Positions 1 to 10,381 of a DNA stretch of 64,000 nt are shown one piece after another. Positions within the stretch are counted from its first letter, which is position 1; each line of letters starts with the position of its first letter. The DNA comes from Oxytricha trifallax (Eukaryota; Ciliophora; Spirotrichea; Sporadotrichida; Oxytrichidae). The stretch lies in the NCBI GenBank assembly GCA_000711775.1, contig ARYC01001466.1:1-64000 (forward strand), written 5' to 3'. Both the position numbers and the translations under genes were made by a program. A model generated the notes under the pieces. It saw only the letters and a program-made list of their open reading frames with translations. It was not told the origin of the DNA and did no database searches.

Positions 1-1
1 T

Positions 2-1129
2 AACAAGCCAAAGCTCTATCTTAAGCATGATAAGATAGATGGAAAATACTTTTGCCCTTATTGCAATAAACAATATAACCATTCAAGGGATTTAAAAGTT
101 CACCTATGAAACCATCATGGCAAGAAGTTTGAAGTCATAGATCCTGAGACTGGTGAGGTCTTCCTTCAAAAAAGAAAGCCAAGAGACCCTTTAGAATCCT
201 TGGAACAAAGAGTTGAGAAAGAAAATAAGCTTATTAAAGCAGTTAGAAACCTCCCAGCTTCTGAGATAGTGAAAATCACTCTGAAGATATAAGCACTAAA
301 GCTTCCAATTTTAAATGTAATTGACCTTAAAGAATGTAAGGAAATATATCTTATACTTGAGGACATGTTTGAGAAAAAGGTCATAACTGATAAGCAGTTC
401 GCATACAAGATTTATCCATTCAACTACTTTAAATGCGATGACAAGTATCAAATGGAATTTGTCAATGAGTACTAAGCTCTTACTAGAGCAAGGGATAGAC
501 AGTGCAGATTTATAATTAAGCTCGATGCAATACTCCTTGCTCAAGATCATGTTGCTTTTCGCCTCCCTCTATATTAAATGACTTTAAGAGACTACATTTA
601 AGATTAAAGAGTTCCGAAGTAGCTACCTTTCATTCTTACAAATGTTTGCAAAGGCATAGAAGAGCTGCACACTTTAGGGTATGTTCATAGAGACTTGAAG
701 CCTGAGAATATAATGCTTGACTTTTCACCTCTCAGAGTAGTAATAATTGATTTCAATAGATCATAAAGAGTTGAAGCTTCAGGACTTGGCAACGTTTATG
801 GTACTCCTAAATACTTTCCAGAAAGGGAGGACTGGAGAGATGGTGATATTAAGTGGGATGTATGGGCTCTAGCAGCAATTATTGCTGAATGCGATATGCA
901 AAGAAATGATTACTATAGCTGTAAGAGAGAGAAAGATTCAAAGCAGAGAATACAGCAATAAAAATATCTAGACTAGAATAAGATAAAAGGTAAAATGAAA
1001 GATATGGCTGAGCAGATTATCTTAAGACCAAACCACAGAGCAGAGCAAACAATAGTCTAAATGATCAACTGGATCGGAGATATCAAATTTAGAAAATTAG
1101 CACATGATGCCAAGGTATAGTTTGAGTGA
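2..1129 (+). CDS. TBE-encoded C2H2 zinc-finger / protein-kinase-like protein (5'-truncated by window edge)
   Basis: One uninterrupted frame of 375 codons ending at TGA 1127-1129, apart from a single internal TGA at 107-109. Near the start is a C2H2 finger (CPYC, then His-x3-His around 101-118). A kinase-like domain follows: HRDLKPENIML at about 690-720, IDFN where DFG is usual, GTPKYFPE as the activation-segment end, and DVWALAAIIAE as the F-helix motif. This order matches the ~57-kDa accessory protein known from TBE transposons; its role in transposition is not established. The internal TGA falls between the two zinc-binding histidines, where Arg (CGA) would be usual, so this copy may be mutated. 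DFN instead of DFG makes metal binding uncertain. The start codon lies left of the window. Confidence 0.82.
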
Positions 1130-1274
1130 ATAGTAAAAGTAAAACCCCTCTAATACACACTACTATACATTACATTTAAACATTAAACCCCTACATAAAC
1201 CCTATTAAAACCCTAATAAAGTATGCACTAATAGTCTACTTTTATCAATCAAAAACTCAATCAAACTACTGAAA

Positions 1275-1290
1275 GGGTTTTGGGGTTTTG
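1275..1290. repeat. Telomere-like G4T4 terminus of the TBE element
   Basis: Sixteen bases of GGGTTTTGGGGTTTTG, two units of the spirotrich telomere repeat, sit inside the germline chromosome as the transposon tip. The inverted terminal repeat of TBE elements is known to extend further inward (roughly 1213-1290), but the partner end is not in the window, so its length cannot be measured. Confidence 0.85.
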
Positions 1291-4049
1291 AATGTCAGTA
1301 GAGGTCTGTTCGAGGCACATAAAATCATCTATTCGTTCTTAATCATAGTCAACATCAATAGAAATATTAAAAAAGTGAAAGATACTCATTGGAATATTAT
1401 ATTAAGAGGAGCTGGACCTCTTAGTGTAGAACAATAAAGAGGCATTAATAATTTAATAATGTACAAATTCAAATTTTGACAATCGGCTTTAAATTAAAAA
1501 ATAATGCAAGCCTAAAAATCCAGATCCAAAGATCTTATCAATTATTGGCTGGGACTTACTATACTTTATAGATGTAACAGATCCAAACACTTATGGTGGA
1601 CTTTGCACTTCAATATCTTAAAACTGGGATGAATGGCTTGATTGGTCAACAAAAGGTGATCCACATCTGTAACCTCTACCGCTCGAGTGGAATGAAAAGA
1701 TTAGCAACTTTGAGAGACTGATAGTCTTGAAAGCTTTCAGACCAGAGAAGCTGCTCTTTGCCTTTTAGAATTACGTCATAGACGAGATAGGCAAATTCTT
1801 CGTAGAAAGTCCAAGTGTGACTATGGAAGTTGTTTATAACGATACAGATGTAAAAACACCACTAATTTTCGTACTTAGTTAGGGAGCAGATCCAACTTCC
1901 TCTCTTATCAAGTTTGCAAAAGACAAAGGCTTTGGTGAAAAATTGAATGTCATTTCCCTTGGTTAAGGTCAAGGACCAAAGGCAGAGGCTCTTATTAAGG
2001 CTTCTAAAAAGACTGGAGAATGGGTTATGCTTCAAAATTGTCATTTAGCTAAGTCATGGATGCCCTCTCTTGAAAATATTGTTATTAACTTTGGAGCTGA
2101 AGAGTATGAAATCCATAATGATTATTTTAAGTAGTTTTTATATATTGATTAATAATAGATAAATAAAAGCATTTAAAGTTTAATGACTTCAGATTGTACT
2201 TAACATCAATGCCAGCAGATTACTTCCCAGTTAGTGTATTATAGAATGGTGTTAAACTTACTACTGAGCCTCCTCGTGGTCTTAAAGCCAATCTAAAGAG
2301 AACATATCAAGAGTTCTCTGAAAATTCCTTTAACGATTCTAAGAAGCCAGAAACTTGGAAGAAACTCCTATTTGGTCTAATAATAAAAAAAATATGCATT
2401 TATTAAATAAGGCCAGTCAATAAATAAAATTTTGAAATAGTCTAACATTTTTCCATGCCTTAATTTAAGAACGTAGAAAATTCGGTCCATTAGGTTGGAA
2501 CATTAGATATGAATTCAACGATTCAGATCTTGAAACATCAATTACCATGCTAAAGATATTCTTGGACGAGCAAGAGGAGATTCCTTGGGATGCTTTACTA
2601 TACGTAACAGGACACATTAATTATGGAGGTAGAGTTACAGATGACTGGGATCGTAGATGTTTGATCTCTATGCTCAAGAAATACTACAATAGTGACATTA
2701 AACGAATGAATTAATGGATTAACTTATTTAAATCTGACAATTAATTCAGTGATTCTAGAAGACGGTTACAAGTTCAGTGAATCAGGTATCTACTACGCAC
2801 CTTCATTCGGACCTCTAGATAGTTACAGAGAATACATTGAAACTCTTCCACTTATTGATAACCCAGAGGTCTTTGGTCTTCATGAAAATGCAAACATCAC
2901 TTATTAAAATCAAGAGTCAGATAAGATAGTAGCTACTATTTTAAGCATTTAACCAAGAGTAAGCACTGTTGCAGGAGGCTAGACTCCAGACGAAATTGTG
3001 AAGGAAAGAGCGAAGGAAATTAAGAAAATTCTACCAGCTTTGTTAGACAAGACTCTTGGTAAAAAAGACATGTTTAAGCCAGATAAACAAGGTCTTATCT
3101 CATCATTAATATTTACTTATCTGTTGAAATTTCTGTTTTGTGTAATATCATTAAGCACTGTTTTGTTACAAGAAATGCAAAGATTTAATAGACTGTTAAC
3201 TGTTATGAGAAATTCAATTGTTTTGCTGAAGAAAGCTATTAAGGGTTTCATAGTCATGAGTGAAGAGCTTGATTCTATGTATGTCAGCATCTAGAATAGT
3301 TAAGTACCAAAGAATTGGGAGAAAGTTAATTTTATTTGTTAAATTAATATCCTTACAAATTACTATTCCATAAAGTTATTCTTGATTTCATTAAATAATT
3401 AAGTGGCATATCCTTCTTTGAAGCCACTGCCTACTTGGTACAAAGATCTCTTAGAAAGAGTAGCATTTATGCAGGATTGGTTAACAAACGGCGCTCCAAA
3501 CTCTTTCTGGCTCTCTGGTTTCTTCTTCCCACAAGGTTTCATGACTGGTTGTCTCCAAACTCATGCAAGAAACTACAAAATTGCTATCGATAAGCTCAGT
3601 TTCTCTTTCTAAGTCTTGCTGGAAGAGGAACCAGGAGAAGTTGAAGAGCCTCCTGAAGATGGTGTGTATATTTATGGGCTATATATGGATGGTGCTCGTT
3701 TTAAATCATTTAAAAGTAAAATATTTAATGTTACGACAGAGAAGGGCAAATGATAGCAGACTAGTTCCCTGGTGAAATGTATTCTAAGATGCCAAGATTA
3801 TGTTAAATTTCAAAGATATTATTGTGTTTTGCATAGATGCCACTCATATGGTTCAAGCCACAAGAAGACTACAAGCCTGATCCCGAGGAATATTCTTGTC
3901 CAGTTTATAAGACCTCAGTGAGAGCAGGTGTCCTTTCTACAACTGGTTAATCAACCAATTTCATTATAGCCGTGGAATTGCCTACTAAGGAACTTCCAAG
4001 AGCTTGGACACTAAGAGCAGCTGCTATGCTTTGCTAGCTTAATGAATGA
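1291..4049 (+). CDS. Dynein heavy chain DHC1, C-terminal part (AAA6 and C-terminal domain), split by 8 IESs
   Basis: Minus-end-directed microtubule motor subunit, probably axonemal. The frame opens at AAT 1291 ([11 protein letters not shown], the conserved segment before AAA6) and ends at TGA 4047-4049 after AAAMLCQLNE, the usual dynein C-terminus. Landmarks include [22 protein letters not shown] (AAA6), [41 protein letters not shown] and YKTSVRAG. Eight in-frame IESs (1444, 2116, 2375, 2697, 3102, 3323, 3698, 3787) total 425 bp; removing them leaves exactly 778 codons including the stop. Segments are in normal order. Everything N-terminal to GLFE is missing here and must lie left of the transposon that abuts codon AAT. 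Length fits the last ~780 residues of a 4,000-4,600-residue heavy chain. Confidence 0.93.
1444..1492 (+). other. IES 1 of DHC1, pointer ATTAA
   Basis: ATTAA occurs at 1444-1448 and 1493-1497. Removing one copy plus the spacer (49 bp) joins QQRGIK to [13 protein letters not shown] in frame and removes an in-frame TGA. Confidence 0.8.
2116..2180 (+). other. IES 2 of DHC1, pointer TAATGA
   Basis: TAATGA occurs at 2116-2121 and 2181-2186. The 65-bp removal joins EIHND to [13 protein letters not shown], the usual dynein motif. Confidence 0.88.
2375..2439 (+). other. IES 3 of DHC1, pointer GTCTAA
   Basis: GTCTAA occurs at 2375-2380 and 2440-2445. The 65-bp removal gives [19 protein letters not shown] in frame. 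Confidence 0.9.
2697..2739 (+). other. IES 4 of DHC1, pointer ATTAA
   Basis: ATTAA occurs at 2697-2701 and 2740-2744. The 43-bp removal joins KKYYNSDI to [12 protein letters not shown] in frame. Confidence 0.82.
3102..3146 (+). other. IES 5 of DHC1, pointer ATCATTAA
   Basis: An exact 8-bp repeat at 3102-3109 and 3147-3154. The 45-bp spacer plus one copy is a multiple of three and open, so it can be mistaken for coding; dynein alignment ([17 protein letters not shown]) shows that it is extra. Confidence 0.87.
3323..3400 (+). other. IES 6 of DHC1, pointer AAGT
   Basis: AAGT occurs at 3323-3326 and 3401-3404. The 78-bp removal gives [16 protein letters not shown] in frame. Confidence 0.85.
3698..3729 (+). 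other. IES 7 of DHC1, pointer GTT
   Basis: GTT occurs at 3698-3700 and 3730-3732. The 32-bp removal restores [18 protein letters not shown], the conserved dynein G-A-R-Y-D-R-E motif. The pointer is only 3 bp, but the frame and family motif fix the junction. Confidence 0.85.
3787..3834 (+). other. IES 8 of DHC1, pointer AGATGCCA
   Basis: An exact 8-bp repeat at 3787-3794 and 3835-3842. The 48-bp removal gives [12 protein letters not shown] in frame. Confidence 0.9.
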
Positions 4050-4495
4050 TTTTGCTAATTTAACACAGCAATCATAATTATTTAAAAAAAATATCAAATA
4101 ATAAATAAATGGGCTTCAATTTTTTAATATAATACTGTGTCTAAAATACATTGATTTTTTGACATTTTTTATTTATTTCTTCCAAGATATAAGATATTAA
4201 ATTTAAGAATTTAATGTGATTTATTCATACTATTAATCTAACATTTTTTAATATTATTTTTTATGAATCTTACAAAATACTTAAAATATATCATATATAA
4301 ATTTATTAATATAAAATCTTCTTTTCTTTTACATTTTACATGTCATTAAACATATATTATATATTTCTGAGTAATTTATAGTTTCAAATTTAATGGAAAT
4401 TTTGTAATTAAGAAATACTGAAATTTATTAATAAAACTATATAAAGTCTAAAAATAAGATTTAATACAATTTATTTCAAAATATTAAATTTAGAC
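4050..4495. other. Intergenic AT-rich spacer
   Basis: Between the DHC1 stop and the next start codon the sequence is strongly AT-rich, with no frame resembling protein and no RNA gene recognised. Confidence 0.6.
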
Positions 4496-6499
4496 ATGCA
4501 AAGCAAAGAGAATTAAAACCAACCAAGATATTTAGTTGACAATCTGAATTGGGATCATCTTCGCAGAAATATGCCTTTCAAAAACGGAGAAGTTATTCTT
4601 AAATAAAATATAATAATTAAATTAAAAGAAACAAAAATGAAATAAATAATATTGCTAATTATTGAAATGGACATGAAAATGGCCACTTATAATTTAACTA
4701 ATTTATAAGCAAGGAGTTTTAACTTTTTTCTAATCTCATTATATTTGGAATTGTAGTTTGTTACTCCAATCATAAAAAATAAAACATTAATCAAATTGAT
4801 ACGCATATCTTATTCATTAAATGTACATTTATTCAGCATTACTATAATTTTTCCAATAACTTTATATTCAGCAATAAGCTACCAATTGAGCTTAAAGACG
4901 GAAATACATCTCAAAAAGAATTTAGCAAGGAAAACTTGAAAAATATGAGAACATTTGCAGATCTACCATGCATTCTACCAGTCAAGATCAGAGATCAAAA
5001 CGATTCAATTATTCCATCTGAAGTCAGTGACAACGAGGAAGTTAACATGCTCTAGAAAGTAGTAGGGATAAGAGAGCCCAGTGAACCAGATATCAAGCAT
5101 CATGAAATAGGAAATAAAATTGCTAAGAATTAATTGAAGGAACAAAGAATACTTGAGAGACAGAAAACTTCAAATACAAAGAGAAAGGATGTGGCATAAA
5201 TTGTGCAGGACAGTTTTGATTATCCAAAAGTGAGGGAAGAATTTCTTAGACACGTTGATGTCATTGAAGCTCCTAAAATTGTCTACACTAAACCCATTGT
5301 AATAGTATACAATCCAAACTCTGGTAAGAGGAGAAATATCTTTCTTTAGTAATTAAATGAAATATTCGTGTCCTCATTTCATAGAGACTAGATGCTGAGA
5401 AGATTCCATATGAATTTTTAGAATCTAAGAAGGTATTTGATACCTGGCTGATCCCCTAAGAAATGGACATCGATAAATACAGTGCTCTAGTAGCAGTAGG
5501 AGGAGATGGAACTTTTCATGAGGTAGTAAATGGTTTATTACATAGAGCTGATAAAAAGAGAATTCCAGTTGCATTTATTGGAAATGGAAGTGGAAACGAT
5601 ACTTTGATTCAGTTTAACGCTAACAGCATTGGAAAAGCGCTAGATTTCATAGTTAAAGGACAATTAATAAAATACGACGTTGCTAAAGTGCTGATTGACT
5701 ATGAAAGAGAAGAGGACATCCCAGAAGAGAAAGTCAATTCAAATTTGAGATACTCAATCATTAATTCTGTCTTTGGAGTTTCTGCTAAAATCACTCATAG
5801 AGCAATAAGCTTCAAGTGGTGCTGTTGCAACCCTTATCAAGTAGGAGCTGTTGTAGAGTTCTGTAAATTGAGAGCTGAGTTAGTGGATATATACGTCGAC
5901 GAACAATTGATCTTTGAGAACTTTCCTTCCATTCTATTGGGTGTGTTCAACTCTAAATATGGTGGTGGAGGTATGAATCTCTCTCCTTATTCTGTTCTAA
6001 ACGATGGTCTTATTGAAGTACTGGTTTAAATATAGCATATTAAATTTTAATTAAATCAATTTCTAAAATTTTAACAAAAAAGAAAATACGAGATTTTAAT
6101 TTTTTTGATATTAAAAGTATAATTCAAGCTTGATTAAGCTTATTTCTTGTTCTTTAATGAATTAATCTATAAAAAATAATTTACAGAGAGAAGATAGGCT
6201 TCGGAAACTTAGTTAAGTAAATGGATGCAGCAGCGAAGCTCCAAGGTGTTCAAGGGTATGACGATGCTATGGGCTTCTACAGAGGCAAGACAATCAGAGT
6301 TGAGAATAAAAATCCACCAATCAAAAAGAAGGGATAGGAAGGTCCTGGCATCAAGGAAATTCAAAGATATAGTGTGGATGGAGAGGACTTGCTTTTTAGG
6401 GAATTCGTTAAGTATGAAACATTGGCTGGAGAGCTGGAAGTAATTGTAGATTTTGACTATCTTATGTAGGACAAGAAACATTTTATACACAATAAATGA
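4496..6499 (+). CDS. Diacylglycerol/sphingosine kinase-family protein, copy 1
   Basis: Predicted lipid kinase. The catalytic fold of the DAGK/sphingosine kinase family is visible: VYNPNSGKRRN (nucleotide-binding start), VAVGGDGTFHEVVNG (family GGDGT loop, about 5490-5530) and FIGNGSGND (about 5576-5600). The start is ATG 4496 (MQSKEN...); the paralog at 7456 has the same LNWxHLRRNMxFK motif about 20 residues in. The frame ends at TGA 6497-6499. Coding blocks are separated by AT-rich IESs (about 4600-4870 and 6030-6185, borders approximate); one (5333-5358) is resolved. No lipid-binding C1 or PH domain was recognised, so sphingoid base, ceramide or diacylglycerol could each be the substrate. 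Confidence 0.8.
5333..5358 (+). other. IES in lipid kinase copy 1, pointer GAAATAT
   Basis: GAAATAT occurs at 5333-5339 and 5359-5365. The 26-bp removal yields RRNIRVLISQRLDAEKIP, which aligns with RNVRQIIAERLDIALIP of the neighbouring paralog. Confidence 0.9.
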
Positions 6500-6611
6500 A
6501 AAGTAGAAATGTATTTCATATTAATTTCCCGACGAGTATATTTGAATTTCTTTCATTCAATGAGAATATTAAGTTTAAATATTGGCATAATTTACATCTA
6601 ATTAATTATCA

Positions 6612-7178
6612 ATGAATTTAATAAGTTCAATGTTTTCAAAGAAAGCAGCCCCTTCTGCCTATAAGTCCCTTTGGGATATCCCTGTGAAAACCCTTAATGA
6701 CAAATCTTACACATCTTTGAGATAGTTTTATGAGACTGACACTACAGAAAAGTAAACCCCAAAACTTGCCATTGTAGTGAATGTAGCAACAAAATGTGGT
6801 CTCACTAAGGGAAACTACTCCTAACTTGTAGATCTACATAAGAAATATCACTCACAAGGTTTCGATGTGCTTGCTTTTCCTTGCAATTAGTTTTTGTTCC
6901 AAGAACCTGGAAGTGCGGAAGAGATCTAAAAGTTTGCTTGTGAAATACAGAGAGCTAATTTCCCAATGTTCGAGAAAGTAAAAGTTAATGGATCTGACGC
7001 TCATGAAGTATTCCAATTTCTGAAAGAGAAAGCTGGCATAACAAGAATAGAATGGAATTTTGGAAAATTCTTGGTAGACTCTGAGGGATAAGTTATTGAA
7101 TATGTTGGTTCAAGAACTGAACCACAGACTATTGAACCTAAGATTTAAGAATTTTTGAAAGACAATTAGACTAAGTGA
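6612..7178 (+). CDS. Glutathione peroxidase (Cys type)
   Basis: Reduces hydrogen and lipid peroxides using thiols. A single open frame of 188 codons (ATG 6612, stop TGA 7176-7178) needs no intron or IES removal. Family signatures are in order: [16 protein letters not shown] with the peroxidatic residue as Cys (TGT), not selenocysteine; FPCNQF; and WNFGKFLVD with the catalytic Trp-Asn. The length matches phospholipid-hydroperoxide-type enzymes (about 165-200 residues). No clear signal peptide, so probably cytosolic. Several Gln residues are encoded by TAA or TAG, confirming the code. It lies between the two lipid-kinase paralogs, with 112 bp upstream and 277 bp downstream, so it may have its own somatic chromosome or share one. 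Confidence 0.93.
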
Positions 7179-7455
7179 TTGTATAGAACTATAGATAAAA
7201 GGTTTAAGTGAAATTTTTGATGTTTTTAAGATAAATTATATAAAAATGAATGTAAAAGATGAATTTTTATCAGGTATAACAAATCACGTATTTACTGATT
7301 GAAAGTATTATTAAAAATATTAGCATATTGGTAGGATCAGTTTCATAATTATTGCATAGAAAATAGTGAGATTTAGTGTGAAAATATCCAATTAAGTATA
7401 TTATAATAATTATTAGCATAAGACTATAAACGTCTAGAGACATCTTCAAATCAAT

Positions 7456-10125
7456 ATGAGTGCTTAGAAGTAAAAAAATGAGAAGAAGTTGTCTATGTCC
7501 TACACTTTTGAAGATTTAAATTGGGAGCATTTAAGAAGGAATATGGCCTTTAAATCAGGAGTCTTGACAGCATATTTTTTAAGTAACTTATAGAAAAATA
7601 TAGAATTTCATATAATATTAATTTTAAAGCGAAATGCGAAGCTAGGCCAGGAACAAGTTCTTTCAAAAAGTAAAGTAAAAACATACCAAAAAAGGAAATG
7701 AAAACATTCATGGGTGTCCCATGCTTACTGCCTATCGAGATCAAAGTTGATGAGGAAAATATTAAGGAGTCTAGAAGAATCTAAATGGGCCCTCATGATC
7801 ATGGAAATGGAGACATTTTTTGGTTTATTATATCTGAAACTTGATCAAAATTTTTCTGCTAAAGTAATATTTTTAGAATTTTAAAATTTATTTTTTTAAT
7901 AAAATATTCTTGTATTATAAATACTTTTTCTAAGAGTAAATTTTAATTTTACATTCTTCAATGTTATTAAGGGTGGTTCATTTTTATATCAAGGGACATT
8001 TTAATAGAAAATAACTGTATTTTCATTATTGATAAATAACGAAATTGATGACTCAGGGATAGAAATGGATCAAATTGACCTAAAAAAAGAGATTAGTTTA
8101 AGGAGAGATGAAATTAGGTAAAGATTGGCAGAACTTGATCTAAGTAATGCTGATCACAGAAAAGAGTTGACAGAGAAGACCTAAGTTTTGACCTATAAAA
8201 CTATAAAATATGATATGCCTGTGGCTATCATCTACAATCTTCATTAAATAAAATTATAGAGATTGGAGAGAATTAAATAATTTAATCCTAATTCTGGCAA
8301 GAAGAGAAATGTGAGGCAAATCATAGCTGAAAGACTGGATATTGCATTGATCCCTTATGAATTTTTGGAATCTAAAAAGGTTTTTGACACTTGGTTGATC
8401 CCCTAGGAAATGGACATAGAAAAGTACAGTGCTCTAGTGGCAGTAGGAGGAGATGGAACTTTTCACGAAGTAGTAAATGGTCTTTTGCATAGAGCTGATA
8501 AAAAGAGAATTCCTATAGCATTTATTGGAAATGGAAGTGGAAACGATACTCTGAGGTAATTCGGTTGTTTTGATATCGGGAAAGCTTTGGATTTTCTTTG
8601 CAAAGGTCAGATTATCAAATATGACGTGTGCAGAGTTACCATAGATTACGAAAGCGAACTGGAAGTGCCTGAAGAGAAACGAAATACACATTTGAGGTAC
8701 AACTTAATCAATTCAGCTTTCGGTTTGATAGCAAAGGCAAATTACAGAGCTATCTAGTATAAAGGAGAATATAAATAATAATTAAATATTAAAATTTGAT
8801 AGGAGGATGCTGTAACCCCTACTCGAGAGCTTTGGCAGTTGAATTGTTTAAACATAGATAAGAAATATTTTCAGTGTATGTGGATGATTAACTAGTAGAA
8901 GAAAATGTTATAGAAGGAATAAATTTATTTTGAGGGAAATTTGATTAATCAATTTATTTCATTCTACAGTTTTTCATCTTAGAGGTCTAAAAATTAAATC
9001 TAATAACATTCTAAAAGAAGATCTATCATATTGAAATGGAATTTATTATTGTTAATTTTCCTGAATCGTCATTTGCTTTTGAGCTAATTTATAAAAATGG
9101 CTTAATTAACTTTCTTGCTTTGACTATTAGAAAAAAATAAACCTAGCCTTGACAACCAATTTTAAATATTTAAGTGAATTGTCCATTAAGTATAGCAGAG
9201 CACGAATTGGATAACATTTGAAAATCTCGACTACAAGTATTTAAATATATCTTTTATTTTTATTTAATTTCTAAATTCGAATGTACTTCTACAAAAGTCC
9301 TGTTATCATGGCAGTAAACAATACGAAGTTCGGAGGAGCAGGTATTATCATGAATCCTTTCAGCGTTTCAAATGTATTATAAAATACATTTAAAACCTAA
9401 TTTTCTTAATTCTTTTTAAATGATGGTATGATCGATATGTTCCTTAGTTCATAAAAGCTTAAAGCTGGTATAAAAACACTATTAACATTTGACGAAGAGG
9501 CTTAGAAGTACAAGGGAATTCATGCTTATAATAAAAATTTAAACTTCTACAGAGGCAAAGTTATGAAAATAGTCAACAACAACTATGTGCCAGATAAGAA
9601 AGGGAAAAAGGGATCGATATGTAGCAAAAATTCGTCATAAAATGGCAAGAAAAATAAAAATCAATCTTTATCTACCACTTAAGAGGAATTTAAGTAACCG
9701 CTGATGACTGATGAAAGTTCATCGCAAAAAAATCATAAATATTATCTAACATAATTTTCATTTTTTCATCATGATTTATTAATATAGAAATTAAAAAACA
9801 AAATCATGGTAACCCCGCTATGAATTACTCTTCCACAAATCTCTCATTGAAAAACTACCGTGGCGTTCCAGGTGAAAAAATGATACAAAGAATGGCATTA
9901 GACGGTGAGGATCTACTTTTTGAGGATTATGTGAAATTTGAGTGTTTGCACGGTGACCTTGAAATCATAGTGGATTACAACTACGTTATGGAGTCACAAG
10001 AAATTCATTTCACTCATTAATTCTTTAATTCAACATTAATTATTAAAATGTTAAATGTTCTACTGGAAATGAAAACTATATTGATTGACTCTTAAAAGAG
10101 TAGAAACTTATATTATTATAGCTGA
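7456..10125 (+). CDS. Diacylglycerol/sphingosine kinase-family protein, copy 2
   Basis: Paralog of the gene at 4496. ATG 7456 (MSAQKQKN) precedes the shared LNWEHLRRNMAFK. The catalytic motifs NPNSGKKRN, VAVGGDGTFHEVVNG and FIGNGSGND lie at about 8285-8560. Later blocks are CNPYSRALAVELF (about 8810), VNNTKFGGAGIIMNPF (about 9315), LNFYRGKVMKIVNNNY (about 9540), a Lys/Ser-rich linker, and MIQRMALDGEDLLFEDYV (about 9880). IESs interrupt it, the longest around 8930-9280. Because TAA is Gln, the frame passes TAA 10018-10020 and stops at TGA 10123-10125, about 35 residues beyond where copy 1 stops. Either the tail is longer or the ancestral stop was lost. Confidence 0.78.
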
Positions 10126-10381
10126 TAGCAATTATTTATTATGAAGAGAGTATAATACATTAGAGAATGGTTTGAAACTACTATATTACACATTATTTTT
10201 AGCATTTAACAGGTGGGTTATGTTTTTCTATGAATTATTTAAAATCTAAAAACTTAAATTTCATATAGACACCTTTTTATTCTTCTAAAATAGCACGTTA
10301 TATTATAATTTTTAGATACAAATTGACAAAATTCTTTTAAAATAATAAAAATTATTATAGATTTGATTTTTATTAATTTCA

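Larger units (their letters stand above)
1..1290 (-). mobile_element. Right end of a TBE-like (telomere-bearing) DNA transposon
   Basis: The segment ends at 1290 with a G4T4-type terminus (GGGTTTTGGGGTTTTG, 1275-1290), which read inward is C-A4-C4-A4-C3. It is followed at once by AAT. Established knowledge: Oxytricha TBE elements (Tc1/mariner-related) have C4A4 telomere-like tips, duplicate a 3-bp AAT-type target, and carry a gene for a zinc-finger plus kinase protein besides the transposase. That gene is present here (2-1129). The left part, including any transposase, lies outside the window. Strand is given for the terminus read inward and is arbitrary. Confidence 0.87.

Noticed and set aside
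1275-1290. A true chromosome-end telomere or a somatic contig end
   Set aside because: Only about two G4T4 units are present, they are internal, AAT and dynein coding follow directly, and a TBE-type gene lies on the inner side.
9820-10020. Ending lipid-kinase copy 2 at TAA 10018-10020
   Set aside because: TAA is Gln throughout the window; the first TGA in frame is 10123-10125.
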